Shown piece after piece: positions 22,063 to 30,087 of a stretch of DNA of 31,786 nucleotides (positions are counted from its first letter, which is position 1; every line of letters starts with the position of its first letter). This DNA comes from a virus. The stretch covers positions 1-31,786 of IMG/VR virus record IMGVR_UViG_3300031862_000783; one strand, written 5' to 3'. Position numbers and translations under genes: made by a program. Under the pieces are notes generated by a model that was given only the letters and a program-made list of their open reading frames with translations, searched no databases and was not told where the DNA came from.

Positions 22063-22090
22063 GTGTGTACATACCTATTCCTCGAGAACG

Positions 22091-22897
22091 ATGCCGGCGC
22101 TGGTTGTAAAACGACTTTTGCCAGAATTTCCGTTGGTGGCTGGCAAGACAGCAACATTTGTGAAAGAGGCAGGCTCCAGAAGTGTTGGCATAAGCGAAAC
22201 CAGCGAAGGCGCAGAACTACTTATGGACTACACACCGCTTAGCACAGTGACGGTTACACCTTACAAAAAAGGCCAAAAAGCACGCATTTCCAGAGAAAAC
22301 ATCGAAGACCTCTACATCCCCGTCATCGAACAGCAGCTCCGACGTCTGGCCAGGCGCGTTGCCTACCAGATCGACCTTGACTGCATGACGGTCATCGCAA
22401 GCGCAGCTGGTTACTCATCTGCAGGGTCGGGTAAAAGCTTAGGTGCAACTGGTACAGAATTTACCGTCACAGGCGGAATCGGCACAAAGGACATTGTGGC
22501 AGCAGATGCTTACATAGCAAGCAAGAACTTTGTCGCTGATTCCTTGATTTGCAATCCCATAAACGGACGAGATCTCAAATATTTGCCCCAGTTTAGTTTA
22601 GCAAGTCAATATGGAGACCCAGTAATACAAACAGGTGCCATTGGCAAAGTTTACGGCCTCGACTTATTCGTCTCTAACGTTTGCTCCGCAGGCTCAGCAT
22701 ACGTCATAAGCACAGGACAAAACCTGTCAGCAAGCTACGCTCCCCTCGGATTTTTCGTAATCAAACGACCTTTGATGACGGATGTTGACCCGAAGAAAGA
22801 GTTTGACAGCGTCGACATAAGTCTGACCACAAGATACGCGCCAGTCGTGCTGAATGGAGAATGCGTCGCTCAAATTACTAACTTGGCTACAGCTTAA
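22091..22897 (+). CDS. Major capsid protein (HK97-like fold)
   Basis: A 268-residue protein forming the icosahedral head. Its place after protease/scaffold and decoration genes, its size, and its sequence (FPLVAGKTATFVKEAGSRSV; an IPVIEQQLRRLARRVAYQID spine-like helix; SLICNPINGRDLKYLPQF; DVDPKKEFDSVDISLTTRYA) fit an HK97-fold capsid protein. The N-terminal arm is short, and ATG 22091 lacks a ribosome binding site, whereas the 29-residue frame just upstream has one; a split of one original gene is likely. A diverged second copy of its last 13 codons lies at 23541. Confidence 0.85.
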   Translation: MPALVVKRLLPEFPLVAGKTATFVKEAGSRSVGISETSEGAELLMDYTPLSTVTVTPYKKGQKARISRENIEDLYIPVIEQQLRRLARRVAYQIDLDCMTVIASAAGYSSAGSGKSLGATGTEFTVTGGIGTKDIVAADAYIASKNFVADSLICNPINGRDLKYLPQFSLASQYGDPVIQTGAIGKVYGLDLFVSNVCSAGSAYVISTGQNLSASYAPLGFFVIKRPLMTDVDPKKEFDSVDISLTTRYAPVVLNGECVAQITNLATA

Positions 22898-22917
22898 ACA
22901 GTATGACGCAATAAATA

Positions 22918-22935
22918 TTAACTTCCCCCTTTTTG
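22918..22935 (+). terminator. T-rich terminator after the capsid gene
   Basis: TTAACTTCCCCCTTTTTG just after the capsid stop. A similar CCCCATTTTTTC follows the displaced capsid tail at 23600-23615, suggesting each copy kept its own terminator. Confidence 0.45.
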
Positions 22936-22945
22936 GAGTAATAGC

Positions 22946-22982
22946 AAAATCTTATATCGGGCTACCTATTATCTTCAATAGG
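22946..22982 (+). promoter_or_regulatory. Promoter of the homing endonuclease gene
   Basis: GCAAAATCTTATATC has a TATA-like core about 27 bases before the GTG start, as in leaderless archaeal transcripts. A small inverted repeat, CCTATT (22965-22970) and AATAGG (22977-22982), covers the start and could fold. Confidence 0.4.
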
Positions 22983-23542
22983 TGATTAAAACGGCTATTG
23001 AGGATAAGGGGGTTAAAATAGAAAAACTCGATTACGGAGTTATAGTCCGTGACGAAAAAGGAAGGATCGCCAAAGGAACAAATTTGTCCTTTTGGAAAGG
23101 CAAAAAGTTTTCGGTTGAGCATAGAAAAAAGCTTTCGGAAACCCAAAAAGTCGTTTCGTTAACACGCAAACCAAGAGTAATCGACAGCGATACCAAGAAG
23201 CGCAGAAGCATGGAACAATCGGAGTATATGAAGAAACGCTGGGCCGACCCCAAATATCGGCAGAACCTGACGCTTAAACTACAAAATTGGTCAGGGGAAA
23301 ATCACGATTTATTGGTAAAGCAGAAATGCGAGGCGCTTCAAGCTCAAGGATTCAGATGTGTGCCGATCGGTTTAATATCTTGTCCAAGGCCTGATATCAT
23401 CGCAATCAAGGACGGCAAAGTGGTCGCTGTGGAGATAGAACGTCGTAATAAGTCCCTAAGTAAATATGAGGGCATAGCTTGGTATGATGACGTTATCTGG
23501 GATATGCATAGAATTAATAATCGCGAACCATGGTACCCTTGA
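22982..23542 (+). CDS. NUMOD3-type homing endonuclease
   Basis: A 186-residue basic protein starting at GTG without a ribosome binding site. Residues 36-55 (SFWKGKKFSVEHRKKLSETQ) match the NUMOD3 DNA-binding motif, and YMKKRWADPKYRQNL at 82-96 resembles a second unit. The C-terminal part has CPRPDIIAIKDGKVVAVEIER, with D138 and E151-x-E153, a PD-(D/E)xK-like nuclease core with the usual Lys replaced. Together these indicate a freestanding homing endonuclease. It sits between the capsid stop and a leftover capsid tail, so its target is probably the capsid 3' end. Confidence 0.75.
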   Translation: MIKTAIEDKGVKIEKLDYGVIVRDEKGRIAKGTNLSFWKGKKFSVEHRKKLSETQKVVSLTRKPRVIDSDTKKRRSMEQSEYMKKRWADPKYRQNLTLKLQNWSGENHDLLVKQKCEALQAQGFRCVPIGLISCPRPDIIAIKDGKVVAVEIERRNKSLSKYEGIAWYDDVIWDMHRINNREPWYP

Positions 23543-23581
23543 ATGCGTTGCACAAATTACGGGATTAGCAACAACTTAAAC
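23541..23581 (+). pseudogene. Leftover 3' end of the major capsid gene
   Basis: These 41 bases encode ECVAQITGLATT and a stop, in line with ECVAQITNLATA and stop at 22859-22899 (32 of 41 bases match). The fragment starts exactly where the endonuclease gene ends. It is either the original capsid tail displaced by insertion, or a 3' exon if the insert is an intron. Confidence 0.8.
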
Positions 23582-23673
23582 TCGATAAACCCTACTTTCT
23601 TATTTCCCCATTTTTTCAAATTTCATAATCAACCCGAAACTTTCAGAGGGGCTCTCCTTTCTCCTTAACGGAG

Positions 23674-23689
23674 GTTTACCCGGGTAAAC
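23674..23689. promoter_or_regulatory. Perfect 16-bp palindrome
   Basis: GTTTACCCGGGTAAAC, 67 bases before the connector gene, in an otherwise gene-free 175-base gap. A symmetric site of this size suits a dimeric regulator; a hairpin at the end of the capsid transcript is the alternative. Confidence 0.45.
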
Positions 23690-23755
23690 TTTCAGAATTT
23701 CAGCAAACCCTCTCTGGAAGCGGGAAATAACAGAAAATCATGATTCGGTGATAAA

Positions 23756-24220
23756 ATGGCAGCAGTGTTTGTTACGGTTTTGGATGTGCAGGCTCAGCTG
23801 AACGCTACGTATGATGCTGCAGCGCGTGTCTACAGTGTCTACGGGCTTAACATTCAAGAAGCGAGCCTGCAGGCGCATGTGGATTACGCGAACACTTACA
23901 TTAGCGCGTTCTTCACAACGGACCTTGCAGTTTCTGACCCGCGGTATTCAGCTGCGAAGCTTGCGGCTTTAGACGTTGCCTGCATTCGCGCTCTCGTGAT
24001 TGCCACCGGCGGTAGTTTAGTGGGCGCCTACGATTATTTCTTGGGCGACCTGCGAGTTTCGAGGGCTGGGCCTTTCGCAACTGCGATTAAGAGCACGATT
24101 GAAGGTTTTAAGGAAGACTTGCTTAGGCAAGTAACGAATGTGTCAACGCCTGTGAAAACGGGAGACGTACAAGAAGCTGGTAAAGTGCCCACATATCGTG
24201 GTGGGGGGGTCTCACCGTGA
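23756..24220 (+). CDS. Head-tail connector-like protein
   Basis: A 154-residue, mainly helical protein with TCGGTGATAAA before its ATG. It is the first gene after the capsid block, where siphoviruses keep the head completion/adaptor protein (gp6/gp15-like). The helical core (LQAHVDYANTYISAFFTTDL, AAKLAALDVACIRALVIATG) fits this family's size and layout. The stop overlaps the next GTG. Confidence 0.6.
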   Translation: MAAVFVTVLDVQAQLNATYDAAARVYSVYGLNIQEASLQAHVDYANTYISAFFTTDLAVSDPRYSAAKLAALDVACIRALVIATGGSLVGAYDYFLGDLRVSRAGPFATAIKSTIEGFKEDLLRQVTNVSTPVKTGDVQEAGKVPTYRGGGVSP

Positions 24221-24438
24221 CTCCTTTACCAAGTGAAGTTCAGGCTTCAAGCGCTGGAACGGCACTTATCGACTTGAGCGTTCCAACGAATCCGAAGGGT
24301 AATACTCTTTGGACAAACAACTTGATCGTTGCAAGGGTGAACGGCTTAAAAGTCGTCATAACAAGCGAACAACTTCAACAATATTTCGACAACGGGTATG
24401 ACGTAATAGTCGTAACGCCCGGCACGGAGAGTGGTTAA
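24217..24438 (+). CDS. Small connector-region protein
   Basis: A 73-residue protein from GTG 24217, coupled by overlap to the upstream stop. It is beta-rich (NNLIVARVNGLKVVITSEQL) and ends in a DVIVVTPG strand. Not recognised; probably a small head-tail joining protein. Confidence 0.5.
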   Translation: MTPLPSEVQASSAGTALIDLSVPTNPKGNTLWTNNLIVARVNGLKVVITSEQLQQYFDNGYDVIVVTPGTESG

Positions 24439-24440
24439 CG

Positions 24441-24644
24441 ATTGCTGAAGTTAAAGTATTAGAAGATTGGGGTCGAGAGGCAGAGTTACGTAAAAAGTGG
24501 ATGCAAATGTGGGAGCGGCTTGGAGTTCGCATCTTGAAGTTTCCAAAGTGGATGCAGGTAATCATTTTGGAAGACGTGAACACGGCGATTGAGAATCGCG
24601 TAGCAACTATGGAGATGATCCGCAATGCGAAAACAAGAAGATAA
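24441..24644 (+). CDS. Small helical protein, start uncertain
   Basis: An open frame of 67 codons (AEVKVLEDWGREAELRKKWM, then WERLGVRILKFPKWMQVI) fills the gap after the 73-residue protein. The first ATG is at 24501; from 24441 only ATT could start it, so the shorter 47-residue form is safer. It overlaps the next gene by 20 bases. Highly charged and helical; function unknown. Confidence 0.5.
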   Translation: MAEVKVLEDWGREAELRKKWMQMWERLGVRILKFPKWMQVIILEDVNTAIENRVATMEMIRNAKTRR

Positions 24645-24780
24645 AGTTTCTGAATGTTTTTGGGGAGCGTATTGTGGTCACGCAATTTTGACGGATAGAA
24701 TTAGCGTTTACCGTTGTCCGTTCTTAGGTTCCTGCTTCAAAAGAGTCGAAGTGAAAAAGGATGAGCAAAGTTCTCGGTGA
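24625..24780 (+). CDS. Small four-cysteine protein
   Basis: A 51-residue frame (ATG 24625, GGAGATGATCCGCA upstream) with cysteines at 11, 17, 31 and 37 (CFWGAYCGH, CPFLGSCFKR) that could hold one zinc. It sits between connector and tail-completion genes. Not recognised. Confidence 0.5.
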   Translation: MRKQEDKVSECFWGAYCGHAILTDRISVYRCPFLGSCFKRVEVKKDEQSSR

Positions 24781-24786
24781 AACTGA

Positions 24787-25230
24787 ATGGTTACGCAGGA
24801 TAACGCGGCAATAATTTCTGGCGTTCTGCATGACAATTGGACGTTAACAGGCCCAGCAGTTGGAGACGTTCTTTGGGCAACCTCACGTGTAGACGCTGCT
24901 GCATTTTTGAGTAGCGGCAAAAACTATGCTGTCGGCTGCTACAACCCTACCAGCCCAACGCAAGTAGCGCCTTTAAGCCGTGAAGTTTGGCAGCAGATCG
25001 AGCGGGTTATGGTTGACGTTTACGTGAAGGTGACGACTACACCCGCCGGAGCAGCAGACATCCGTGAAAGCATGAGGCTCCAGATATACCTGATTTTACA
25101 TAGTCAAGAGTTCAAAGTTTCAGGCATTAAGGACTTGTACATTGAAAGGGAAAGCAGCAAGGTTGAAGGTCCTGACCTTGTGAGGTTAACGCTTCAGGTA
25201 GCTTGCGTCAGCTTTCATGTTCAACAGTGA
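24787..25230 (+). CDS. Head-closure or tail-completion protein
   Basis: A 147-residue protein starting at ATG 24787. It has mixed helices and strands (SREVWQQIERVMVDVYVKVT, then ADIRESMRLQIYLILHSQEF; VRLTLQVACVSFHVQQ at the end). This shape, and its place beside the gp10-like gene, fit a minor tail/closure protein such as those of the DUF3168 kind. The name rests on position and pattern. Confidence 0.5.
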   Translation: MVTQDNAAIISGVLHDNWTLTGPAVGDVLWATSRVDAAAFLSSGKNYAVGCYNPTSPTQVAPLSREVWQQIERVMVDVYVKVTTTPAGAADIRESMRLQIYLILHSQEFKVSGIKDLYIERESSKVEGPDLVRLTLQVACVSFHVQQ

Positions 25231-25236
25231 TTCTTG

Positions 25237-25617
25237 ATGAGCGTTAAAATGGAGGTAGACGTTGAATACGCGAGGGAACTGGCTGCCAGCCTACGCGAAA
25301 ACTTTTCTGAAGCGCTTACCAGAGGCGTGCAGGACGCTGTGATGGTTGTCGGTGAGCGGATGGCGAATGATGCACGGCAATTCTGTCCTGTCCGCACGGG
25401 CTACCTTCAAAGCTCAATTGCGCTGGATCAGCCGGGCGCGGCTAAATGGGTGTTTTACCTTTTTGCACGCGCACCCTACAGCGTTTATGTGGAGTATGGA
25501 ACGAAGAGGATTGCTGCAAGATTGTTCATGACTCGCGCAGTTGAGCTTCACACGCCTGAAATGTGGGAGGAAGTTGAAAACGCAGTTGCAAGAGCGATCA
25601 GAGATACTTTCCATTAG
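25237..25617 (+). CDS. HK97 gp10-like neck/tail completion protein
   Basis: A 126-residue protein. It carries the family hallmarks: an N-terminal helix, DARQFCPVRTGYLQSSI, PYSVYVEYGTKRIAARLFMT, and a final amphipathic helix. These proteins join the connector to the tail tube. TTG 25234 is an equally possible start. Confidence 0.85.
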   Translation: MSVKMEVDVEYARELAASLRENFSEALTRGVQDAVMVVGERMANDARQFCPVRTGYLQSSIALDQPGAAKWVFYLFARAPYSVYVEYGTKRIAARLFMTRAVELHTPEMWEEVENAVARAIRDTFH

Positions 25618-25628
25618 GGGGTCGCGGC

Positions 25629-26120
25629 ATGCATAAGGAGCTTAAGTTATGTTTAACAAAGAAATTCGTGAATTTTGCCGTGAGAATTTTGGGTAGGCTT
25701 GTTCCAGAGGCGAAAGCAACTTACCCGCAGACATTGATGACTGACAACATGTTCAAGCGGCTGGTTAAAGCTTACCAGATTGAGGCGTATGCTGGCCGCT
25801 TCGACGACATACCATACAAGCAGCTTCCAGAATTGAAGGACAAAAACTTCATGAGGTTCCTGATTTTCTCTCGGAAAATTCTGGTTTACCTTGGCGAGAA
25901 CGACCGTTACTACCGCATGTGGCTCGGCTACGCGTTGCTGCTTGCAGAAGACGAGGTTAAAGCTGAACTTGAAAGGCTCAGCATGGAAGATTTCCTCACG
26001 TTAACTGAAGCTCAATGGGAGTTTAACATGCAGGATGCGTTTCCAAAAGAATATTTTATGACTCATAAAAGAGATCTCCTCAACATTCTCTTAGCTAACT
26101 TCCTCACAAACTTGGCATAG
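25629..26120 (+). CDS. Hypothetical helical neck-region protein
   Basis: A 163-residue protein with TAGGGGGTCGCGGC before ATG 25629. It is almost all helix (FMRFLIFSRKILVYLGENDR, YYRMWLGYALLLAEDEVKAE). It lies between the gp10-like and tail-tube genes, where tail terminators are found, but it lacks their usual beta-rich fold. I cannot name it. Confidence 0.6.
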   Translation: MHKELKLCLTKKFVNFAVRILGRLVPEAKATYPQTLMTDNMFKRLVKAYQIEAYAGRFDDIPYKQLPELKDKNFMRFLIFSRKILVYLGENDRYYRMWLGYALLLAEDEVKAELERLSMEDFLTLTEAQWEFNMQDAFPKEYFMTHKRDLLNILLANFLTNLA

Positions 26121-26189
26121 TCACGAAAGAGAGTCAAACATGTTTTGCTCTCCGTGAACGCAACAAAAATTTGAAAGAGGTGAAAACAC

Positions 26190-26579
26190 ATGAGTCTTCC
26201 ATTGATTGGCCGTAACGCCATCATCCAGATGGGTGCAACAACGATAGGCTTCGCCACGGGTGTCACGAGCAACATAAGCGTTGACTTGATCAAAGAGTAT
26301 GCTATGGGCAGTGACAAGGCGCAGGTTCTCAGTGCTGGAAACAAAAGTTTCAAGGTTAGCTGTGACAAAATGTACATTGACAACACGTACGCGTCGCAGG
26401 TTCTAGGCGGTACAGCCGTAGACTTCGTAATCGCTCCTGCAGGCACGACTACGGGCAAACCGAAAATCACCATTAAAAACGTGGTGCTGACGGTTTGGGA
26501 TTACAAGGCAGACCAGAAAGGCATCGTCAGCGAGAAGGTAAGCGGCGAAGGAAACGACTTCCAAGTTGGAACATTCTAA
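26190..26579 (+). CDS. Major tail (tube) protein
   Basis: A 129-residue beta-rich protein with AAAGAGGTGAAAA before its ATG. The sequence (RNAIIQMGATTIGFATGVTS, AVDFVIAPAGTTTGKPKITI, KNVVLTVWDYKADQKGIVSE) is that of a small tube subunit. It directly precedes the tail chaperone gene, as usual. A strong T-rich terminator follows, in keeping with high expression. Confidence 0.8.
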   Translation: MSLPLIGRNAIIQMGATTIGFATGVTSNISVDLIKEYAMGSDKAQVLSAGNKSFKVSCDKMYIDNTYASQVLGGTAVDFVIAPAGTTTGKPKITIKNVVLTVWDYKADQKGIVSEKVSGEGNDFQVGTF

Positions 26580-26583
26580 GTTT

Positions 26584-26611
26584 CCCTCTTTTTTCTTTTA
26601 CACCCTTTTTA
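26584..26611 (+). terminator. T-rich terminator after the tail tube gene
   Basis: CCCTCTTTTTTCTTTTACACC then CCTTTTT: two oligo-T runs in the only sizeable gap of the tail operon. Confidence 0.55.
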
Positions 26612-26643
26612 TGGGTGCAGCTTCAAAATTTGGAGGTTAAAAA

Positions 26644-27099
26644 ATGAGTGAAAAACAGATAGATTGGAGTAAAGTTGCCGAGTTCGAGAATGCTATCGAA
26701 GAGTATTCGCTTGAGAAGCTTGCTAAAGTAAAAATGTTTGACCCGAAAGAGCTTGTGAGAAGCGCTAAGAAAGTCAGGGAAATCATTGATGAGGATTTGG
26801 GTACGATATGCTACGTGTTGCTTAGCTTTGACGATCTGAACGAGATTGTCGAGAAGTACAAGGACAACAAGGACAGAAGCATCCAGCTGCTCTACAGGCA
26901 GCTTTCGCCTGCCAATAAGGGCTTAACGGTTGAGGACATACGCCAAATGCCCTATGAAGTCGTCGTGAGACTTTTGACTAAGCTGCAGAGTGAAGGCAGT
27001 TTTTTTCCGCGGAAGCCATTCAAGACTGGATTGACGTCGACGCTAGAGCCCAAACCATCGGATTCATCGCTCACAAGTACGGTTACCCACTTCACCTGA
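26644..27099 (+). CDS. Tail assembly chaperone, G-type product
   Basis: A 151-residue helical protein with TTGGAGGTTAAAA before its ATG. It sits between tail tube and tape measure, as lambda gpG does. After residue 121 the frame turns into a low-quality Ser/Thr-rich tail, because the real continuation is in the -1 frame. It guides tail assembly around the tape measure and is absent from the virion. Confidence 0.8.
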   Translation: MSEKQIDWSKVAEFENAIEEYSLEKLAKVKMFDPKELVRSAKKVREIIDEDLGTICYVLLSFDDLNEIVEKYKDNKDRSIQLLYRQLSPANKGLTVEDIRQMPYEVVVRLLTKLQSEGSFFPRKPFKTGLTSTLEPKPSDSSLTSTVTHFT

Positions 27100-27176
27100 T
27101 AGGTAAGCTTACTCCTTTCCAGATTGAGTTTCTGAAGCAGTGGGTACTCTGGTTCATCAAACAACAGAAAGGTTAG
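26644..27176 (+). CDS. Tail assembly chaperone, GT-type frameshift product
   Basis: Translation slips back one base at 27000-27006 (T TTT TTT). The protein then joins residues 1-121 of the G-type product to 56 more: SAEAIQDWIDVDARAQTI, GFIAHKYGYPLHLIGKLTPF, QIEFLKQWVLWFIKQQKG. The total is about 177 residues, ending at TAG 27174-27176, six bases before the tape measure gene. The -1 region has clear protein composition and no start codon or ribosome binding site of its own. Coordinates cover both frames. Confidence 0.82.
27000..27006 (+). promoter_or_regulatory. -1 ribosomal frameshift site
   Basis: The heptamer T TTT TTT is in exact X XXY YYZ phase with the zero frame (AGT TTT TTT CCG). Slipping gives TTT TTT then TCC GCG. 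A CCGCGG lies directly after and could add structure. Confidence 0.8.
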
Positions 27177-27182
27177 CTGTTA

Positions 27183-30086
27183 ATGAGTGAAGTCGAAATA
27201 CACCTTGTCGCCTATGACGAGGCAAGTGAAAAAATAGAGAGCGTAGGTAACACTGTTTCCGCAACGTTCACGGATATTGAAGGCAAAACGCGAAGCCTCA
27301 CAACGGTGACTGATGAATCGACAGGGCAAATCGCTGACAGTTACAGCAAAGTCTCAGATGCAGGCGCAAACCTTCAGACGCAGCAAGCCAAAACAACGAT
27401 GGGGTTCAGTGACTCTGCACTCGCAGCGAACAGTTTGGCGCTGTCAGGCGCCACATTATTCATGAGTTTTGAACGTGTTGAAAAGGCTCATGTTGCAGTT
27501 GACAGGGCGAACCTCAACGTGCAGCGCAGCACTGAAGCTGTGGATCAAGCTCAAAAATCATACAACGCTACAGTTGCTAAGTACGGTGAGAACAGCGCTC
27601 AGGCAAAGGATGCTGCTGACAAGCTTGCCATCGCTCAGGAAGCACATAACGTTGCGCTTGAAAGGGCGGGAATTGCTTCAGGAAACCTTAACCAAGCAAT
27701 GATTTTCAGTGCGCTTACCGTGATTCCAAGCTTAATTTCGATAGTCACGAGTGTTTCGCACATCACGGAAATTTGGCAGGGAGTACAAGCTGGGCTTAAC
27801 GCCATTATGGAGGCAAACCCGATCTTTCTGATAATCGGACTTATCGCCTTACTTGTCGTCGGCATAATCGCTGCTTACAACGCTTGCGAACCGTTCCGCA
27901 ACGCTATAAACGCCATTGGAAAAGCTCTCAGCGACTTCTTCAAGCCCGCAATAGACGCGGTTAAAGGCGCACTTGAATGGCTTTGGAACAACATTCTTCA
28001 GCCTCTCGGCAGTTTCCTCAGCGCCATGTTTACGTATGACATTAAAGTTGTCGGAGACGCTTTCAACTGGTTAGCTGGAGTTTTGAAGCCTCTCACAGAT
28101 GCTCTTGGAGCAATCGCAGGCGCTGTTGGTGGAGCGTGGAATGCGGCTGTAGGGGCAATTGGAGGAGCCGTTAGCGCTATAGGAGGCTTCTTCGGAAACA
28201 TTGCAGACGGATCAAACAACCTTTCAAAGGGCGTAACAATAGATACTGGTGAGATGGTTGTCGGGCTGGAGAAAGTCGGAGACTCGCTGGGACCCTTCAG
28301 CGGCACTTTCAACGCGATGAAAGACGTAGTTTTGGGCTTCACTGGACAAACAAAAGCATACTACGAGTCTTGGCGTGACGAGTCGCTTAAGCTGGTTGAT
28401 GAGAACCTTTCAAAACAGTTAGATGTAATAAACAAAAAATATGATGAGCAGCTGAAGACGGTCGACGATAGTCTTTCGAAACAGGTTGACGAGATAAACA
28501 AGAAATATAACGACATGACTAAAACCGTTAACGATGCTTTCGACAAGGAATATGCGGAGTTCATCAAGCATTACGACGAGATTATTGAGCCACCAGTAAG
28601 TGCGCTTGACAAGGTCCTAGCAAAGTATAACAGTTATTTTGATAAGCAGATCGCGGACCTCACGAGGCATTACGGCGAAGAAACAAAAAGCACAACATCG
28701 CATTATGACAGCTTGATAAGTGATGTTGAGAAAAGCCTGAATGAACAGAAAAGATTCATTGAAGCAGACTACAGCGAGCAACTTAGGACTGTCCAGCAGG
28801 AATACAACGACGAAATCGCCGCAACCCGCAGCCACTATGACGACATGATTGGCGCTGTGAATGCGGGGCTGAAACAGATTCAGAACGCACGGAAAGGCGA
28901 TTTGGATGCTCTGGAGCTTAACATGTTACAAGAAAAAGAGAAACTGAAAGCAGCACTTGACTCTCAACAAATAACGCAGGAAGAATATAATAAAGCTGTG
29001 AGTGAGCTTGAAAAAACTTACAATTCGCAACGTGCCAATACTAACGATTCGTATAGACTGAAGGAGCTTGAGTATGAGAAGGCGCACGCCGGCGAAGTTG
29101 AAGCATTAACGAAAGAGAAAGGCGATAAACTCACAGAACTCGCAAACAAGGAAAAAAACACGATTACAGATATTAATGCAGAAAAGAATGAGAAACTTTT
29201 AGGTGCCGAAACCGCAGCGAACGCCAAACTTACTGCGCTTAACCAAGAGAAAACAGATAAATTGACAGCAATCGCCGACGAAGAGAAAGATGCGCTCACA
29301 AAGATTGAAGATGAGAAAAACGCGAAGATTAAGGAGATTCAAGATAGAGCTGCCGCGCTAGAAAAAGAGCATGCCGACAACATCGTAGCAATCGAGAAGT
29401 CTAAGAATGAGGAGATTAACGCCGTCACAACTGCCGCGGAAAACGCTAAAGCAGCTCTCATCGTGAGCAAGGAAGGCGAAATTAAAAACACGATTCAAAC
29501 GGCCGAAGATGAGAAGCAGCGCATCATCAGCGAGTCAGGCGAGAAACTTAAAGCTTCAAATCAAGACGTTTGGAGCAACATGGGAAGCGCAATTTCAGGT
29601 GCGTGTGCATCTGCTTCCGCCACGTTGCAAAGTTGGGGGAAATCCGTTACGGACGCGATGGCCGGCGCGTGGGATGCCATAAGCGGGTTTATCGGAAGCA
29701 TCTGCTTTGCGCACGCTCTAGCGCGGGCTGCTGACGAAAGCGACAAAACCATGACTGACTGGGTCAGCATAGTCAATGATAAAATGGACAGAGGCTTAGG
29801 CAGCATTAAAGAGTTTAATAGGCAAGCTGAACTTTCAGGCGCCGTCGCCTCGGCTGGCGCTGGAGCCACGCCTATGCCGTCTGCTGCATTGGCTGGGGCG
29901 AGAGCGCCAATAACAGTCAATGTCACGGCACCCCTCGTGAACGTTGAAGGTTCAGCGGATAAGGCGACTGTAGATTTGGCTTCACGGCAGGTTTTGGCTA
30001 CTTTAAAAAGCATTATTGTTGAGCCTACAAGCGTAAGCGCGCCTGCAACTCAAAAGAGGATTAGAAAATCATATTTAGTGATGTAA
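27183..30086 (+). CDS. Tail tape measure protein
   Basis: A 967-residue protein, the longest in the window, setting tail length. After an N-terminal region starting EIHLVAYDEASEKIESVGNT come an amphipathic helix, hydrophobic segments at about 173-190 and 211-232 (ANPIFLIIGLIALLVVGIIA), and a helical part with Gly/Ala repeats (GAIAGAVGGAWNAAVGAIGG). From about 390 to 790 it is a coiled coil with repeated D-K-Q/Y-D-E and E-K-x-A-x-L units. The C-terminus (PITVNVTAPLVNVEGSADKA) is strand-rich. The hydrophobic segments could insert in the host membrane during DNA entry. Confidence 0.92.
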   Translation: MSEVEIHLVAYDEASEKIESVGNTVSATFTDIEGKTRSLTTVTDESTGQIADSYSKVSDAGANLQTQQAKTTMGFSDSALAANSLALSGATLFMSFERVEKAHVAVDRANLNVQRSTEAVDQAQKSYNATVAKYGENSAQAKDAADKLAIAQEAHNVALERAGIASGNLNQAMIFSALTVIPSLISIVTSVSHITEIWQGVQAGLNAIMEANPIFLIIGLIALLVVGIIAAYNACEPFRNAINAIGKALSDFFKPAIDAVKGALEWLWNNILQPLGSFLSAMFTYDIKVVGDAFNWLAGVLKPLTDALGAIAGAVGGAWNAAVGAIGGAVSAIGGFFGNIADGSNNLSKGVTIDTGEMVVGLEKVGDSLGPFSGTFNAMKDVVLGFTGQTKAYYESWRDESLKLVDENLSKQLDVINKKYDEQLKTVDDSLSKQVDEINKKYNDMTKTVNDAFDKEYAEFIKHYDEIIEPPVSALDKVLAKYNSYFDKQIADLTRHYGEETKSTTSHYDSLISDVEKSLNEQKRFIEADYSEQLRTVQQEYNDEIAATRSHYDDMIGAVNAGLKQIQNARKGDLDALELNMLQEKEKLKAALDSQQITQEEYNKAVSELEKTYNSQRANTNDSYRLKELEYEKAHAGEVEALTKEKGDKLTELANKEKNTITDINAEKNEKLLGAETAANAKLTALNQEKTDKLTAIADEEKDALTKIEDEKNAKIKEIQDRAAALEKEHADNIVAIEKSKNEEINAVTTAAENAKAALIVSKEGEIKNTIQTAEDEKQRIISESGEKLKASNQDVWSNMGSAISGACASASATLQSWGKSVTDAMAGAWDAISGFIGSICFAHALARAADESDKTMTDWVSIVNDKMDRGLGSIKEFNRQAELSGAVASAGAGATPMPSAALAGARAPITVNVTAPLVNVEGSADKATVDLASRQVLATLKSIIVEPTSVSAPATQKRIRKSYLVM

Positions 30087-30087
30087 A

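Noticed and set aside
22898-23581. Intein in the capsid protein
   Set aside because: The capsid gene has its own stop before the insert, and the inserted protein lacks intein splice motifs.
29018-29299. Minus-strand frame rich in Ser and Phe
   Set aside because: Antisense of the tape measure coiled coil; such shadows are expected opposite Glu/Lys-rich genes.
27183-30086. Hidden lytic domain in the tape measure protein
   Set aside because: I looked for peptidase or glycosidase motifs and saw only coiled coil, Gly/Ala repeats and hydrophobic segments.
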